Part shown: positions 44,524 through 54,196 of the stretch, in pieces
How positions within the stretch are numbered: position 1 is the stretch's first letter
Layout: every line of letters starts with the position of its first letter
Assembly (NCBI GenBank): GCA_944326815.1
Contig: CALVFI010000010.1
Location: 186,001 to 250,000 of the forward strand
Origin: an uncultured Rikenellaceae bacterium
GTDB lineage: Bacteria > Bacteroidota > Bacteroidia > Bacteroidales > Rikenellaceae
DNA: 64,000 bases
Direction: 5' to 3'
Made by a program: the position numbers and the translations under genes
The notes under the pieces: model-generated
The model's input: the letters and a program-made list of their open reading frames with translations, nothing else
Databases searched by the model: none
What the model was told of the DNA's origin: nothing

Positions 44524-46005
44524 TCAGCCGAAAAGTTCCGGATAGACCTCCGACATATTTTTCAATTGTTTGTCGCCGGCTTTCTTGGCCAACTTCACAT
44601 ATATATCCACCAATTCACGGACGACCCTGTCATACTCCGGTTTCCCATACAGATTGTTCATTTCGCCCGGATCGTTCACCAGATCGAACAGGTATACCGT
44701 TCCTGCTTCCGGAATAAAGAAGAGTTTGTAACGGTCGTTGCGGACCATGCGTTGATAGTTCTGAAAAGCGCCATATACAGCATGATAATGTTCTCTGTCG
44801 GCATCCTCAAGCACAGGCACCAACGACTGAAAATCGAGATAATCCGGTTTCTCTATGCCCGCCATATCATAAATGGTCGGCACTAGATCCTGCATGTAAT
44901 TGAGACAATAACGTTTCTCGTTTTTAGGAATACCGTAACCACTGAGCACAAGAGGTACACGCATAGAGTGTTCATAAACGTTCTGCTTTCCCATCAGGCC
45001 ATGATGTCCGCAACCGAGACCGTTATCGGCAGCAAAAACCACCAGCGTATTCTCATCGAGTCCGCTCTTTTTCAACTGATCCAAAATACGGCCGATTTCC
45101 CGGTCAAGATGCGAAATGATGGCATAATACTCTTGCCGATGTTTTTGAACAGCATATTCGGTCCGGGGGAAAGGAGCGAGTCTCTCATCCCGTTGCGTCT
45201 CTGCGCATCCCATCAACTCCTTCAGAGGATGTTCAGGCAGAAAATTCTCCGGAACCACAATCTTATCGACAGGATACATGTCCACAAACTCCTTAGGTGC
45301 CTGCCGAGGATCGTGAGGCGCATTGAAAGCTACATACATGAAGAAAGGCTGCTCAGCGTCGGTATTCCGGTCGAGATAACGGATCACATCATCGGCCTGT
45401 ACCTCGGTCCAATGTTTTCCTCCTTCCCAATAGCCACCCCATTGCTTGTCCCAGGAAAGCCATCGGTCGTCCTCGGGCGATTGAGGACGATTGTACTCTT
45501 CATCCACCAATCCCGGGCAGCCCCCCGGACGGACATCCTCCGTCACATCGAACAGCTGTTGCGGCTCCGTATGTTTGATATGCCATTTGCCGGTCATATA
45601 GGTCTGATAACCGGCATCTTTCATCACCTGGACCCAAAACTCCCGACGGTTGATGGCTGACTTATACTCATCCTTCTCGTGTTGCTGTGCTTTCCAAAGA
45701 TAACGCCCGGTCATCAACATCGAGCGACTCGCCACACTGATAGCACCATGCCAACCTCCCATATTATAGGTGTTCATAAACGCGGTCCCGTTGGCAACCA
45801 GGCGATCGAGATTCGGTGTCTTCAATTCGGGATTTCCCAATACGGCAACCCCATCGAAGGTCATGTCATCGACGAAAAGGAAAAGAATATTCGGCTTTTC
45901 AGTTCTGGGAATTTGGCTCCATGACACCTCCGGCACTGTTCCGCCGAGGCTCATAAGTGTCGCTACCGCAAAAAAATGGGGCGAGGTCTTCCAGTTTCTC
46001 ATCAT
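44524..46005 (-). CDS. Sulfatase (alkaline-phosphatase superfamily, serine type)
   Basis: A 493-residue exported sulfatase. After a signal peptide (about 1-30), metal-binding Asp pair is seen in 'NILFLFVDDMTFDG'; the modification motif is 'ISVASRSMLMTGR', where Ser90 of S-x-A-x-R would be converted to formylglycine by an anaerobic sulfatase-maturating radical SAM enzyme (encoded elsewhere). Further family blocks are 'YMTGKWHIKHT', 'FMYVAFNAPHDPR' and 'VVFAADNGLGCGHHGLMGKQNVYEHSMRVP'. It probably removes sulfate from a sugar in the glycan handled by the adjacent locus. The first start in frame is GTG 46014; the ATG at 46005 begins a better signal peptide. It is the first gene of the locus by position. 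Confidence 0.88.
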   Translation of the reverse strand: MMRNWKTSPHFFAVATLMSLGGTVPEVSWSQIPRTEKPNILFLFVDDMTFDGVAVLGNPELKTPNLDRLVANGTAFMNTYNMGGWHGAISVASRSMLMTGRYLWKAQQHEKDEYKSAINRREFWVQVMKDAGYQTYMTGKWHIKHTEPQQLFDVTEDVRPGGCPGLVDEEYNRPQSPEDDRWLSWDKQWGGYWEGGKHWTEVQADDVIRYLDRNTDAEQPFFMYVAFNAPHDPRQAPKEFVDMYPVDKIVVPENFLPEHPLKELMGCAETQRDERLAPFPRTEYAVQKHRQEYYAIISHLDREIGRILDQLKKSGLDENTLVVFAADNGLGCGHHGLMGKQNVYEHSMRVPLVLSGYGIPKNEKRYCLNYMQDLVPTIYDMAGIEKPDYLDFQSLVPVLEDADREHYHAVYGAFQNYQRMVRNDRYKLFFIPEAGTVYLFDLVNDPGEMNNLYGKPEYDRVVRELVDIYVKLAKKAGDKQLKNMSEVYPELFG

Positions 46006-46183
46006 GGCTTTCACAGGTTAGTTCGATTTCGTACCATGATAAAATTATAGAAACAATGACGGAAAACCGAGGATCAGGATAGCTAAATGAAATATCAAAA
46101 AACCTAATGAATTAACTATTAAGTTTCTCTTCTCATAAAAAAGTAAATAGCCGGGAGCCATTCGGTCAACTCTTCCCCCGCTA

Positions 46184-46224
46184 TAAAAAAGCTACCCGGT
46201 TCTTGACAATGCAAGAACCGGGTA
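46184..46224 (-). terminator. Terminator of the rubrerythrin gene
   Basis: On the minus strand a perfect 13-bp stem (46193-46205 with 46212-46224) and 6-base loop are followed by a T-run (plus-strand A-tract 46185-46190), 57 bases beyond the stop codon of the rubrerythrin gene. Confidence 0.8.
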
Positions 46225-46281
46225 ACGGTCAAATGTCAGAAAACAAAATTTAAAGGAATCCGCGACGCGCTCTACTACTTA

Positions 46282-46860
46282 TTAGTAGTTGTTCTTTTTC
46301 GGCTCGAAATAGGCCTGCGGATGAGCGCATGCAGGACAGCTTGCAGGAGCTTTTTTGCCTTTAAAGACAAATCCGCAATTGCGGCACTGCCACTCGATCT
46401 CCTCGTCGCTGGAGAATACCTTGTCCTCCTCGACCTTTTTCAGCAGACGACGATAGCGATCCTCGTGCATGGCCTCCACAGAAGCCACATTACGGAAAAC
46501 CGCGGCAATCACCGGGAATCCCTCCTCATCGGCCACCTTAGCAAACTCAGGATAAAGCTCGCTCCACTCTTCATTCTCACCGGCAGCTGCCGCAGCCAGA
46601 TTCTCGGCCGTAGTGCCAATCTTGCCGGCAGGATACGAAGCTGTAATCTCTACCATTCCACCCTCCAGGAATTTGAAGAAACGTTTGGCATGCTCCTTTT
46701 CCTGCTCTGCCGTCTCCATGAAGATAGCTGCGATCTGCTCGAATCCCTCCTTCTTGGCAACGCTGGCAAAGAAGGTGTAACGGCTGCGTGCCTGCGACTC
46801 TCCGGCAAACGATTTCAGCAGGTTCTGTTCGGTTTTTGTTCCTTTGATGCTCTTTTCCAT
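46282..46860 (-). CDS. Rubrerythrin
   Basis: A 192-residue peroxide-reducing iron protein of anaerobes. The N-terminal four-helix bundle has the diiron ligands in '[19 protein letters not shown]' and '[14 protein letters not shown]', and again in '[18 protein letters not shown]'. The C-terminal rubredoxin-like domain carries two CxxC pairs ('[12 protein letters not shown]', 'ASCPACAHP'). It reduces hydrogen peroxide with electrons passed through rubredoxin. A -7 box (TATCTTTG) lies 38 bases upstream of the ATG. An upstream in-frame ATG 46980 gives residues unrelated to rubrerythrin and spans the promoter. Confidence 0.95.
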   Translation of the reverse strand: MEKSIKGTKTEQNLLKSFAGESQARSRYTFFASVAKKEGFEQIAAIFMETAEQEKEHAKRFFKFLEGGMVEITASYPAGKIGTTAENLAAAAAGENEEWSELYPEFAKVADEEGFPVIAAVFRNVASVEAMHEDRYRRLLKKVEEDKVFSSDEEIEWQCRNCGFVFKGKKAPASCPACAHPQAYFEPKKNNY

Positions 46861-46897
46861 AATAATATTAAAATAAGGTGATGTTTTTTCCTGCAGA

Positions 46898-46905
46898 CAA
46901 AGATA
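46898..46905 (-). promoter_or_regulatory. -7 box (TATCTTTG) for rubrerythrin
   Basis: Exact TAnnTTTG match on the minus strand, 38 bases upstream of the start. No -33 element seen. Confidence 0.5.
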
Positions 46906-47054
46906 GTGAAAAAACGTCGCCAGGTACCTTAAAAAGGCATCATTTGTTTTTATGGCCGTATCAATAAATCCAATAGCCACATTTTAAGACGATGTCAATC
47001 GGTAACGATCTGTCGAAATCCACGGAATAAAGCGAAAAATCATCGGAATCTTGC

Positions 47055-47062
47055 TATATTTG
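47055..47062 (+). promoter_or_regulatory. -7 box (TATATTTG) for ettA-hisS
   Basis: Exact TAnnTTTG match 30 bases upstream of ATG 47092. It ends at the in-frame GTG (47062), which is therefore not a likely start. Confidence 0.55.
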
Positions 47063-47091
47063 TGCACAAAAAACAAGCGAAACAATACTTT

Positions 47092-48762
47092 ATGGCAGAC
47101 GAAAAGATCATATTCTCGATGGTGGGCGTCAGCAAGACTTTCACCAACCAGAAAAAAGTCCTCAACGACATCTACCTCTCTTTCTTCTACGGAGCGAAGA
47201 TCGGTATCATCGGTCTCAATGGCTCGGGAAAATCCACCCTGATGAAAATCATCGCCGGCATCGACAAGAATTACCAGGGCGAAGTGGTCTTTGCCCCGGG
47301 TTACTCGGTAGGCTATCTTGAACAGGATCCTAAGTTGGACGACACCAAGACGGTCAAAGAGGTGGTTCAGGAGGGATGTGCCGAAATCGTCTCCCTACTG
47401 AAAGAGTACGAAGAACTCAACATGAAGTTCATGGAGCCAATGGACGACGACCAGATGGCTAAACTCATCGAACGCCAGGGAGAGCTGACCGAACTCATCG
47501 ACCATAAGAACGGCTGGGAGTTGGACAGCATGCTCGAACGGGCCATGGATGCATTGCGTTGTCCCGATCCGGATGCCAGTGTGAAGCATCTTTCGGGAGG
47601 CGAGCGCCGTCGGGTAGCACTATGCCGTCTGCTGCTGCAGGAGCCGGATGTACTGCTGTTGGACGAACCGACCAACCACCTCGATGCCGAAAGCATCGAC
47701 TGGCTCGAGCAGCACCTCCGTCAATACAAGGGGACCGTCATCGCCGTCACCCACGACCGCTATTTCCTCGATAACGTAGCAGGCTGGATTCTCGAACTCG
47801 ACCGCGGCGAGGGTATTCCCTGGAAAGGCAACTACTCGAGCTGGTTGGAGCAGAAGACCAAGCGTCTGGAGATGGAGGAAAAGCAGGAGAGCAAACGGCG
47901 CAAAACCCTGGAGCGCGAGTTGGAATGGGTACGCATGAGTCCCAAAGGCCGGCAGGCCAAAAGCAAGGCGCGTCTGGCCGCCTACGACAAGATGCTCAAC
48001 GAAGACACCAAACAAAAAGAGGAGAAACTCGAAATCTTCATCCCGAACGGTCCCCGCCTGGGCGATATCGTCATCGAGGCACGGAACGTCAGCAAAGCCT
48101 ACGGCGAACGGTTGCTGTATGAGAACCTCAACTTCAACCTGCCCCCCGCAGGCATCGTCGGAGTCATCGGCCCCAACGGAACGGGCAAGACCACGCTCTT
48201 CCGAATGATTATGGGGCTCGAGAAACCTACCAGCGGAGAGTTTATCGTGGGAGAGACAGTCAAACTGGCCTACGTGGATCAGCAGCACTCGAAAATCGAC
48301 CCCGAAAAGAGCGTCTACGAAGTCATCTCGGAAGGCAGCGACCTTATCACGCTGGGCAACCGTCAGGTCAATGCCCGGGCGTATGTGGCCCGATTCAACT
48401 TCAGCGGTGCCGACCAGGAGAAGAAGTGCGGCATGCTCTCGGGCGGTGAACGCAACCGGCTGCATCTGGCGCTGGCTCTCAAGGAGCAGGGCAACGTCCT
48501 GTTGCTGGACGAGCCGACCAACGACATCGACGTCAATACGCTGCGGGCACTCGAAGAGGGTCTCGAGAATTTCGCAGGTTGTGCCGTGGTCATTTCACAC
48601 GACCGTTGGTTCCTCGACCGTATTGCCACCCATATCCTTTCATTCGAGGGGGATTCGCAGGTGGTATTCTTCGAGGGAAGTTACAGCGAATATGAAGAGC
48701 GCAAGAAAAAACTCGGCGATACGACACCCCATCGTGTAAAGTATAAAAAATTGATGGAGTAA
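47092..48762 (+). CDS. ettA: ABC-F translation factor EttA
   Basis: A 556-residue duplicated ABC ATPase that lacks transmembrane parts, binds the ribosome E site and gates elongation by energy state. First domain: Walker [10 protein letters not shown] (41-49), signature '[16 protein letters not shown]' and Walker B '[23 protein letters not shown]'. A charged linker with the EttA 'arm' ('[44 protein letters not shown]') joins it to the second domain, which has '[14 protein letters not shown]', '[15 protein letters not shown]' and '[19 protein letters not shown]'. The length is almost equal to the 555 residues of Escherichia coli EttA and the arm sequence supports EttA over Uup. hisS follows after 44 bases. 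Confidence 0.93.
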   Translation: MADEKIIFSMVGVSKTFTNQKKVLNDIYLSFFYGAKIGIIGLNGSGKSTLMKIIAGIDKNYQGEVVFAPGYSVGYLEQDPKLDDTKTVKEVVQEGCAEIVSLLKEYEELNMKFMEPMDDDQMAKLIERQGELTELIDHKNGWELDSMLERAMDALRCPDPDASVKHLSGGERRRVALCRLLLQEPDVLLLDEPTNHLDAESIDWLEQHLRQYKGTVIAVTHDRYFLDNVAGWILELDRGEGIPWKGNYSSWLEQKTKRLEMEEKQESKRRKTLERELEWVRMSPKGRQAKSKARLAAYDKMLNEDTKQKEEKLEIFIPNGPRLGDIVIEARNVSKAYGERLLYENLNFNLPPAGIVGVIGPNGTGKTTLFRMIMGLEKPTSGEFIVGETVKLAYVDQQHSKIDPEKSVYEVISEGSDLITLGNRQVNARAYVARFNFSGADQEKKCGMLSGGERNRLHLALALKEQGNVLLLDEPTNDIDVNTLRALEEGLENFAGCAVVISHDRWFLDRIATHILSFEGDSQVVFFEGSYSEYEERKKKLGDTTPHRVKYKKLME

Positions 48763-48806
48763 CCTTGCATCGTTATAAGAAAAGAAAATACAAAAATATC
48801 AGAAAA

Positions 48807-50165
48807 ATGGCCATACAGAAACCATCCATACCGAAAGGTACACGCGACTTCTCGCCCGTGGAGATGACCCGACGGAACTATATGTTCGACACCATTAAGG
48901 CGGTCTTCCGCAACTTCGGCTTCTCGCCCCTCGAAACTCCAGCCATGGAGAACCTCTCCACCCTGCTGGGCAAATACGGCGACGAAGGGGACAAACTGTT
49001 GTTCAAGATCCTCAACTCCGGAGACTTCGCCGAGAAAATCATACCCGCAGACTTGGGTAACTCCAACACGCTGGCATCGAAGATCTGCGAAAAAGGGTTG
49101 CGTTACGACCTGACTGTTCCGTTCGCACGCTATGTGGTGCAACATCAGAATGAGGTGGTGTTCCCGTTCCGACGCTATCAGATGCAACCTGTATGGCGTG
49201 CCGACCGACCGCAGAAAGGTCGTTACCGGGAGTTCTACCAATGCGATGTGGACATCATCGGCAGCCGCAGCCTGATGAACGAAGTGGAACTGGTACAGAT
49301 CGTCGAGAGCGTATTTCGTCGCTTGCGCATCAATGTAACACTCAAACTGAACAACCGCAAGATTCTGTATGGCATCGCCGAAAGCATCGGATACGCCGAC
49401 AAGATGATGGACATCACGATTGCTATCGACAAACTGGACAAGATCGGCATGGATGCCGTCAGCGAAGAGCTCGAATCCAAAGGAATCTCCGCCGCAGCCA
49501 TCGAGAAATTGAAGCCGATTCTGGAACTGAGCGGTACAAACCGGGAGAAGCTGGCCCGCATGAAAGAGATCATCGGCGTCTCCGAGACCGGTCTGCTGGG
49601 AATTTCGGAAATGGAGACGATTTTCGACTACGTCGAAGCGCTGGGGACCGACCTGGATATCGAAATCGACCTCTCGCTGGCACGCGGATTGAATTATTAT
49701 ACGGGAGCAATCTTCGAAGTCAAAGCCAAGGATTTCGCCATCGGCAGCATCTGCGGCGGCGGACGTTACGACGACCTGACCGGCATTTTCGGGCTGCCCA
49801 ACACCTCGGGCGTGGGCATCTCGTTCGGTGCCGACCGCATTTACGACGTCATGTTGGGGCTGAATCTCTTCCCGGACGAAGCGACGCTCTCCACCAAGGC
49901 CATTTTCCTGAACTTCGGAGGCGCCGAGGAGCTATGTTCGCTGAAACAGCTAGCCAAGGTCCGCAAGGCAGGAGTGGCGGCAGAGATCTATCCCGAAGCC
50001 GCAAAAATGAAGAAACAGATGGAGTATGCCAACAGGCGCGCCATCCCCTATGTAATCATCATCGGCAGCGACGAAATGAACGCCGGACAAGCCACGCTGA
50101 AAGATATGCGCAGCGGAGCACAGTGCACCGTACCGTTCGAAGAGTTGCCCGATCAATTGAAATAG
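48807..50165 (+). CDS. hisS: Histidyl-tRNA synthetase
   Basis: A 452-residue class II aminoacyl-tRNA synthetase that charges tRNA-His. Motif 1 region '[39 protein letters not shown]', motif 2 '[34 protein letters not shown]', the histidine motifs '[14 protein letters not shown]' and '[16 protein letters not shown]', and motif 3 '[12 protein letters not shown]' are all seen. The C-terminal anticodon-binding domain spans about 355-452. The start is ATG 48807, since the ORF upstream starts with a TTG in the 5' region. The S41 protease gene begins two bases after its stop. Confidence 0.96.
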   Translation: MAIQKPSIPKGTRDFSPVEMTRRNYMFDTIKAVFRNFGFSPLETPAMENLSTLLGKYGDEGDKLLFKILNSGDFAEKIIPADLGNSNTLASKICEKGLRYDLTVPFARYVVQHQNEVVFPFRRYQMQPVWRADRPQKGRYREFYQCDVDIIGSRSLMNEVELVQIVESVFRRLRINVTLKLNNRKILYGIAESIGYADKMMDITIAIDKLDKIGMDAVSEELESKGISAAAIEKLKPILELSGTNREKLARMKEIIGVSETGLLGISEMETIFDYVEALGTDLDIEIDLSLARGLNYYTGAIFEVKAKDFAIGSICGGGRYDDLTGIFGLPNTSGVGISFGADRIYDVMLGLNLFPDEATLSTKAIFLNFGGAEELCSLKQLAKVRKAGVAAEIYPEAAKMKKQMEYANRRAIPYVIIIGSDEMNAGQATLKDMRSGAQCTVPFEELPDQLK

Positions 50166-50167
50166 CC

Positions 50168-51757
50168 ATGAAAAAAGCCGCGCTACTGCTATGCCTCCTG
50201 CCCGTCATGCTATGGGCACAACTTCCGCTCCCTGAAGGGGCAGTGAAAGACCCTACGGTGCAGTTGCAGAAATTCAACCAATTCTATCGTTACCTCAACG
50301 GCTCATATGTCGATACGGTCAACTACCAACAACTGGTCGAAAAGGCCATCATCGAAATGCTCGCGCAACTCGATCCGCATTCGGCATACATTCCGGCCGA
50401 GGAGATGAAAGAGGTGGAGGAGGTATTCGGCGGCAGTTTCAGCGGCATTGGCGTGGAATTCAACATTCTGAACGACACGCTCTTCATTGTCAATACAATC
50501 CCGGGAGGGCCTTCGGAACAGGTAGGAGTTCTGCCCAACGACCGAATTATCGCCGTGGACGGGAAATCCGTCATCGGCATCAAGCAAACGGAGGTCCCCA
50601 AGGTGCTGCGAGGACCGAAAGGAACCGAGGTATTCATCGATGTGAAACGACACGGCGAACCGGAAACGCTCCGGTTCCGCATCATCCGGGACGACATTCC
50701 GCTCAATACGGTGGATGCCGCCTACAAAGTGGACGCCTCGACCGGATATATCAAGGTGAACCGCTTCGCCAATACCACCATGGAGGAGTTCTCCGAGGCC
50801 ATGAACAAATTCGGCGAGATAGACGCCTTGATTCTCGACCTGCGCGGCAACGGAGGCGGTCTGCTGGATCAGGCAGTCGCAATGGCGAACTATTTTCTGC
50901 CACAGGGAGCAGTCATCGTCTCGATGGAGGGACGGCTGATTCCGACGGAACGTTTTACAGCACCTGTCGACGGACCGTTTCTCAAAGGAAAGGTGATCGT
51001 ACTGATCGACGAATCATCGGCATCGGCCAGTGAAATCGTCTCGGGGGCACTTCAAGACTGGGATCGGGGTGTCATCATCGGGCGCCGCAGTTTCGGCAAG
51101 GGGTTGGTTCAACGCCAATATCCGTTGATCGACGGATCCAGCGTACGAATCACCGTAGCACGCTACCACACGCCCACCGGGCGCGTCATTCAGCGCCCTT
51201 TCGAAAACGGCAAGAAAGAGGAGTATTATGCCTCGCTTTACTCCCGCATCGAAAGCGGCAGCGATTCGCTCGCCAAAAACGACTCGCTGAAATACACCAC
51301 GCTCCGAATCGGTAAAACCGTATACGGCGGCGGAGGCATCTATCCGGACTATCACGTACCGGCCGACACCTCGGGCTACTCGAACTATTGGGCCGAACTG
51401 ATCCGCAAAGGCATCATCAACGAGTTTGTCAGCGATTACCTCGACCGAAACCGCACTTCCCTGGAGAAACAATACCCTACTTTCGAAAAATTCGACCGAG
51501 AGTTCACAGTCACACAACCGATGCTCGACGGGTTAATTGCTCTGGGTGAAAAAAAGGGCGTACCACTCGACAGTGCGGGCTTAGCCGTATCCCGCAGCAG
51601 ACTCGACCTGCAACTTAAAGCACTCATCGCCTCAAAACTGTGGACAATCACGGAATTTTACCGTGTGGTGAACCGCTCGAATGACGAAATATTCCGTAAA
51701 GCACTCGAAACCCTTCATAACTGGGACCAAGCCTCGAGAGAGATTGTCAGCCAATAA
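50168..51757 (+). CDS. C-terminal processing (S41) peptidase, CtpA/Prc type
   Basis: A 529-residue exported protease. The signal peptide is 'MKKAALLLCLLPVMLWA'. A PDZ domain at about 90-170 ('GGSFSGIGVEFNILNDTLFIVNTIPGGPSEQVGVLPNDRIIAVDGKSV') precedes the S41 catalytic core: 'TGYIKVNRFANTTMEEF', 'ALILDLRGNGGGLLDQAV', catalytic Ser near residue 284 in 'IDESSASASEIVSGAL' and the Lys in 'GRRSFGKGLVQ' near residue 311. The C-terminal part resembles other Bacteroidetes CtpA proteins. Such enzymes cut C-terminal tails of envelope proteins. The start follows hisS by two bases, so both are cotranscribed. Confidence 0.92.
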   Translation: MKKAALLLCLLPVMLWAQLPLPEGAVKDPTVQLQKFNQFYRYLNGSYVDTVNYQQLVEKAIIEMLAQLDPHSAYIPAEEMKEVEEVFGGSFSGIGVEFNILNDTLFIVNTIPGGPSEQVGVLPNDRIIAVDGKSVIGIKQTEVPKVLRGPKGTEVFIDVKRHGEPETLRFRIIRDDIPLNTVDAAYKVDASTGYIKVNRFANTTMEEFSEAMNKFGEIDALILDLRGNGGGLLDQAVAMANYFLPQGAVIVSMEGRLIPTERFTAPVDGPFLKGKVIVLIDESSASASEIVSGALQDWDRGVIIGRRSFGKGLVQRQYPLIDGSSVRITVARYHTPTGRVIQRPFENGKKEEYYASLYSRIESGSDSLAKNDSLKYTTLRIGKTVYGGGGIYPDYHVPADTSGYSNYWAELIRKGIINEFVSDYLDRNRTSLEKQYPTFEKFDREFTVTQPMLDGLIALGEKKGVPLDSAGLAVSRSRLDLQLKALIASKLWTITEFYRVVNRSNDEIFRKALETLHNWDQASREIVSQ

Positions 51758-51802
51758 TTCCATATCGAACAAACTTATCTCAATAAATTCGTAACAAAAT
51801 TA

Positions 51803-51833
51803 TTGGTTATATCACGAATTTATGTTATATTTG
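51803..51833 (+). promoter_or_regulatory. Promoter of the PUR-type gene
   Basis: A -33 TTG (51803-51805) and a -7 TATATTTG (51826-51833) are separated by 20 bases, the best complete promoter for a protein gene in the window. The start ATG is 44 bases after the -7 box. Confidence 0.7.
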
Positions 51834-51876
51834 TTTTATACACAACAAACCTACTAACTTGAAAATTACCTAAACA

Positions 51877-52212
51877 ATGAGTGACGTACAAAAAGATGTG
51901 GAAATAGAAGGAGGGGAAGAAGTCTACTCAAAAGCTGTACGGGCAGGCCGGAGAACCTACTTCTTCGATGTGAAGGCAACCAGAAATGACGACTATTTTC
52001 TGACAATAACCGAAAGTCGCAAGAAACAAGGCAAAGACGGAAGTTTCTTTTTCGACAAACACAAGATCTACCTCTATAAGGAAGATTTCGGCAAGTTTTC
52101 AGAGGGTCTCGAGGAGGTCATTGCGTTCATTAAAGAGCACAAACCCGACTTTTTCAATCAGGAGGCTTCGGACAACACCTCTTCGATCGATGAAGAGTTC
52201 GATCGGCTGTAA
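51877..52212 (+). CDS. PUR-alpha-like nucleic-acid-binding protein (DUF3276)
   Basis: A 111-residue protein of the DUF3276/PUR family. Domain residues are 'EVYSKAVRAGRRTYFFDVKATRNDDYFLTITESRKKQGKDGSFFFDKHKIYLYKEDFGKFSEGLEEVIAFIKEH', with the beta-beta-beta-alpha PUR repeat that binds single-stranded DNA or RNA in homologues. An acidic tail follows ('DNTSSIDEEFDRL'). It is encoded as a single gene by a strong promoter and ends at a strong terminator, so expression is probably high. Its biological target in Bacteroidetes is unknown. Confidence 0.85.
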   Translation: MSDVQKDVEIEGGEEVYSKAVRAGRRTYFFDVKATRNDDYFLTITESRKKQGKDGSFFFDKHKIYLYKEDFGKFSEGLEEVIAFIKEHKPDFFNQEASDNTSSIDEEFDRL

Positions 52213-52253
52213 CAAGGAGGCTGACCCCACACGATGGTTCGCCCATGCATCTC

Positions 52254-52285
52254 AAAGCGCTCTGATAACAGAGCGCTTTTTTTGT
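52254..52285 (+). terminator. Terminator of the PUR-type gene
   Basis: A perfect 11-bp stem (52254-52264 with 52269-52279) and tetraloop ATAA, followed by TTTTTTTG. Confidence 0.9.
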
Positions 52286-52357
52286 TTATTTCTACGTTAT
52301 ATAGCATAAAATCCCGTGAAAATTGACGGAATGTTTCCTTCAATCCAGGCAAAACAC

Positions 52358-52365
52358 TACCTTTG
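52358..52365 (+). promoter_or_regulatory. -7 box (TACCTTTG) for the DUF368 gene
   Basis: Exact TAnnTTTG match 24 bases upstream of ATG 52389. Confidence 0.5.
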
Positions 52366-52388
52366 CGGAAAATCAAACGCCACTAAAC

Positions 52389-53327
52389 ATGGAAAAAAGA
52401 AACTATTTGTTGCTGGGGCTGAAAGGTTGTGCCATGGGAGCCGCCGATGTAGTCCCCGGTGTATCGGGAGGAACTATCGCATTCATATCGGGCATCTATG
52501 AAGAGTTGATCGAATCGATCAAAAGCATCGACCTGACCGCCATGAAATATTTGTTCACGTTGAAATTCGGTGCTTTCTGGAAAAGAATCAACGGCAACTT
52601 CCTATTGGCAGTCATTTGCGGCATCGCCGTTTCGATCTTTTCGTTAGCCAAACTGATGACCTATCTACTCGAAAACCACCCGATATACATCTGGTCCTTC
52701 TTTTTCGGGCTCATTATCGCCTCTTCGGTTCTGGTCTCAAAAGAGATTACACGCTGGCGATTTGGTACCGTAGTAGCACTCATCGCCGGCATCGCAGTCG
52801 CCTACGTCATTACGGTCATGACGCCCTCGTCGACTCCCGAAACATGGTGGTTCATCATGCTCTCGGGCGCCATAGCCATCTGCGCCATGATCCTGCCGGG
52901 CATCTCCGGAGCCTTCATCCTGTTGCTGCTCGGGAAGTATAAATTCATCATGGAGGCGGTCGGCAACTTGGAAATAGGCATATTGCTTCTCTTTGCCATC
53001 GGCGCAGTAGCCGGAATCGTCAACTTCTCTCACGTTCTCTCCTGGCTACTCAAAAATCACCACAACATCACCATCGCCCTGCTCACGGGTTTCATGGTCG
53101 GTTCGCTCAACAAGGTATGGCCCTGGAAACAGGTGCTCGAAACCTATACGGACAGCCACGGGAACATTCATCCGCTGGTGGAACAGAACGTACTACCCGC
53201 GGGATATGAAGCCATAGAGCAAGCCGATCCGATGCTCTGGCAGGCGATCCTGATGTGTATCGTGGGATTTTTCCTAATCTACGGCATCGAATACGTTGGC
53301 AAGCGTATCGCGCGAAGCCGGCAATAA
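52389..53327 (+). CDS. DUF368 polyisoprenyl-phosphate-recycling-type membrane protein
   Basis: A 312-residue membrane protein with about eight hydrophobic segments. It carries the two DUF368 signature halves: 'GAADVVPGVSGGTIAFISGIYE' near the N-terminus and 'CAMILPGISGAFILLLLGKY' in the middle, each with the PGxSG motif. Some members of this family (PopT) have been shown to translocate undecaprenyl phosphate across the cytoplasmic membrane for recycling. The same function is inferred here. The gene reads into aroE 17 bases later. ATG 52389 is chosen since the ORF upstream begins with an unrelated leader through the promoter. Confidence 0.82.
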   Translation: MEKRNYLLLGLKGCAMGAADVVPGVSGGTIAFISGIYEELIESIKSIDLTAMKYLFTLKFGAFWKRINGNFLLAVICGIAVSIFSLAKLMTYLLENHPIYIWSFFFGLIIASSVLVSKEITRWRFGTVVALIAGIAVAYVITVMTPSSTPETWWFIMLSGAIAICAMILPGISGAFILLLLGKYKFIMEAVGNLEIGILLLFAIGAVAGIVNFSHVLSWLLKNHHNITIALLTGFMVGSLNKVWPWKQVLETYTDSHGNIHPLVEQNVLPAGYEAIEQADPMLWQAILMCIVGFFLIYGIEYVGKRIARSRQ

Positions 53328-53343
53328 AACCATCCAGAACAGT

Positions 53344-54096
53344 ATGAAAACGTTATACGGATTAATCGGTTTCCCGCTGGGGCACTCCTTTTCTGAACGA
53401 TATTTTGCCGAGAAATTCCAGGCAGAGGGTCTGACGGAATATGCCTATCGGAACTTTCCGATCGAATCGATCGAACAGCTTCCCGCCTTGCTGGCAGAGC
53501 AGCCCTGCCTGAAGGGATTCAACGTCACTATCCCATACAAAGAGCAGGTATTTCGGTATCTGGATGCCATCGACCCCGAAGCGGCAAAAATCGGAGCCGT
53601 AAACTGCGTAAGCATCGACTCGGGACGCCTGACCGGATACAATACGGATGTCTACGGCTTCCGTCTATCTCTTCTTCAGCTGCTCGGAGAGGCACGGCCC
53701 TCGGCTTTGATATTGGGTACAGGCGGAGCTTCGAAAGCGGTGGCATATGTCCTGGAAGAACTGGGTATCGCTTATACATTCGTCTCACGCAGCAAGCGGA
53801 ACGGAGTACTCACCTATGCCGACTTATCTCCGGAAGTTATGGACACGCACCGACTGATTGTCAATGCCACACCGGTAGGAACCTATCCCCGCACAGAAGA
53901 GTGCCCCGCCCTGCACTATCAGTTATTAACCCCAGCGCATTTTCTGTTCGACCTGGTCTATAATCCGCCCCTCACCCGATTCCTTGCCCTGGGGAAACAA
54001 CACGGAGCCCAAACAAAAAATGGCTATGACATGCTCGTAGGGCAAGCTGAAAAGGCTTGGGAAATTTGGACTTGTCCAGAATCAAAGAATCAATGA
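53344..54096 (+). CDS. aroE: Shikimate dehydrogenase
   Basis: A 250-residue enzyme reducing 3-dehydroshikimate with NADPH. The shikimate site is in 'YGLIGFPLGHSFSERYFAEKF' and 'KGFNVTIPYKEQVFRYLD' (catalytic Lys in IPYK), 'GAVNCVSIDSGRLTGYNTDVYGF' holds the conserved Asn and Asp, and the nucleotide-binding 'ALILGTGGASKAVAYVLEELG' plus 'RLIVNATPVGTYP' are typical. It ends with 'NGYDMLVGQAEKAWEIW'. It is a bit shorter than Escherichia coli AroE (272). It probably forms one transcript with the DUF368 gene. The other shikimate genes aroA/aroC are 44 kb away. Confidence 0.95.
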   Translation: MKTLYGLIGFPLGHSFSERYFAEKFQAEGLTEYAYRNFPIESIEQLPALLAEQPCLKGFNVTIPYKEQVFRYLDAIDPEAAKIGAVNCVSIDSGRLTGYNTDVYGFRLSLLQLLGEARPSALILGTGGASKAVAYVLEELGIAYTFVSRSKRNGVLTYADLSPEVMDTHRLIVNATPVGTYPRTEECPALHYQLLTPAHFLFDLVYNPPLTRFLALGKQHGAQTKNGYDMLVGQAEKAWEIWTCPESKNQ

Positions 54097-54196
54097 CGAG
54101 GTCCAACAACATAGCACCACGGCGAAACTTCCGCTCGCCGGGCAAAAATTCCACGAATCGGCGGCGAATTTTCTGTCGCTAACGCACACGCGGGCT

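Noticed and set aside
49193..50167. Long open frame overlapping hisS, in frame with the S41 peptidase
   Set aside because: It lies in an alternative frame of hisS, is Arg/Gln/His-rich, and joins the peptidase frame by chance. The peptidase has its own signal peptide starting at 50168.
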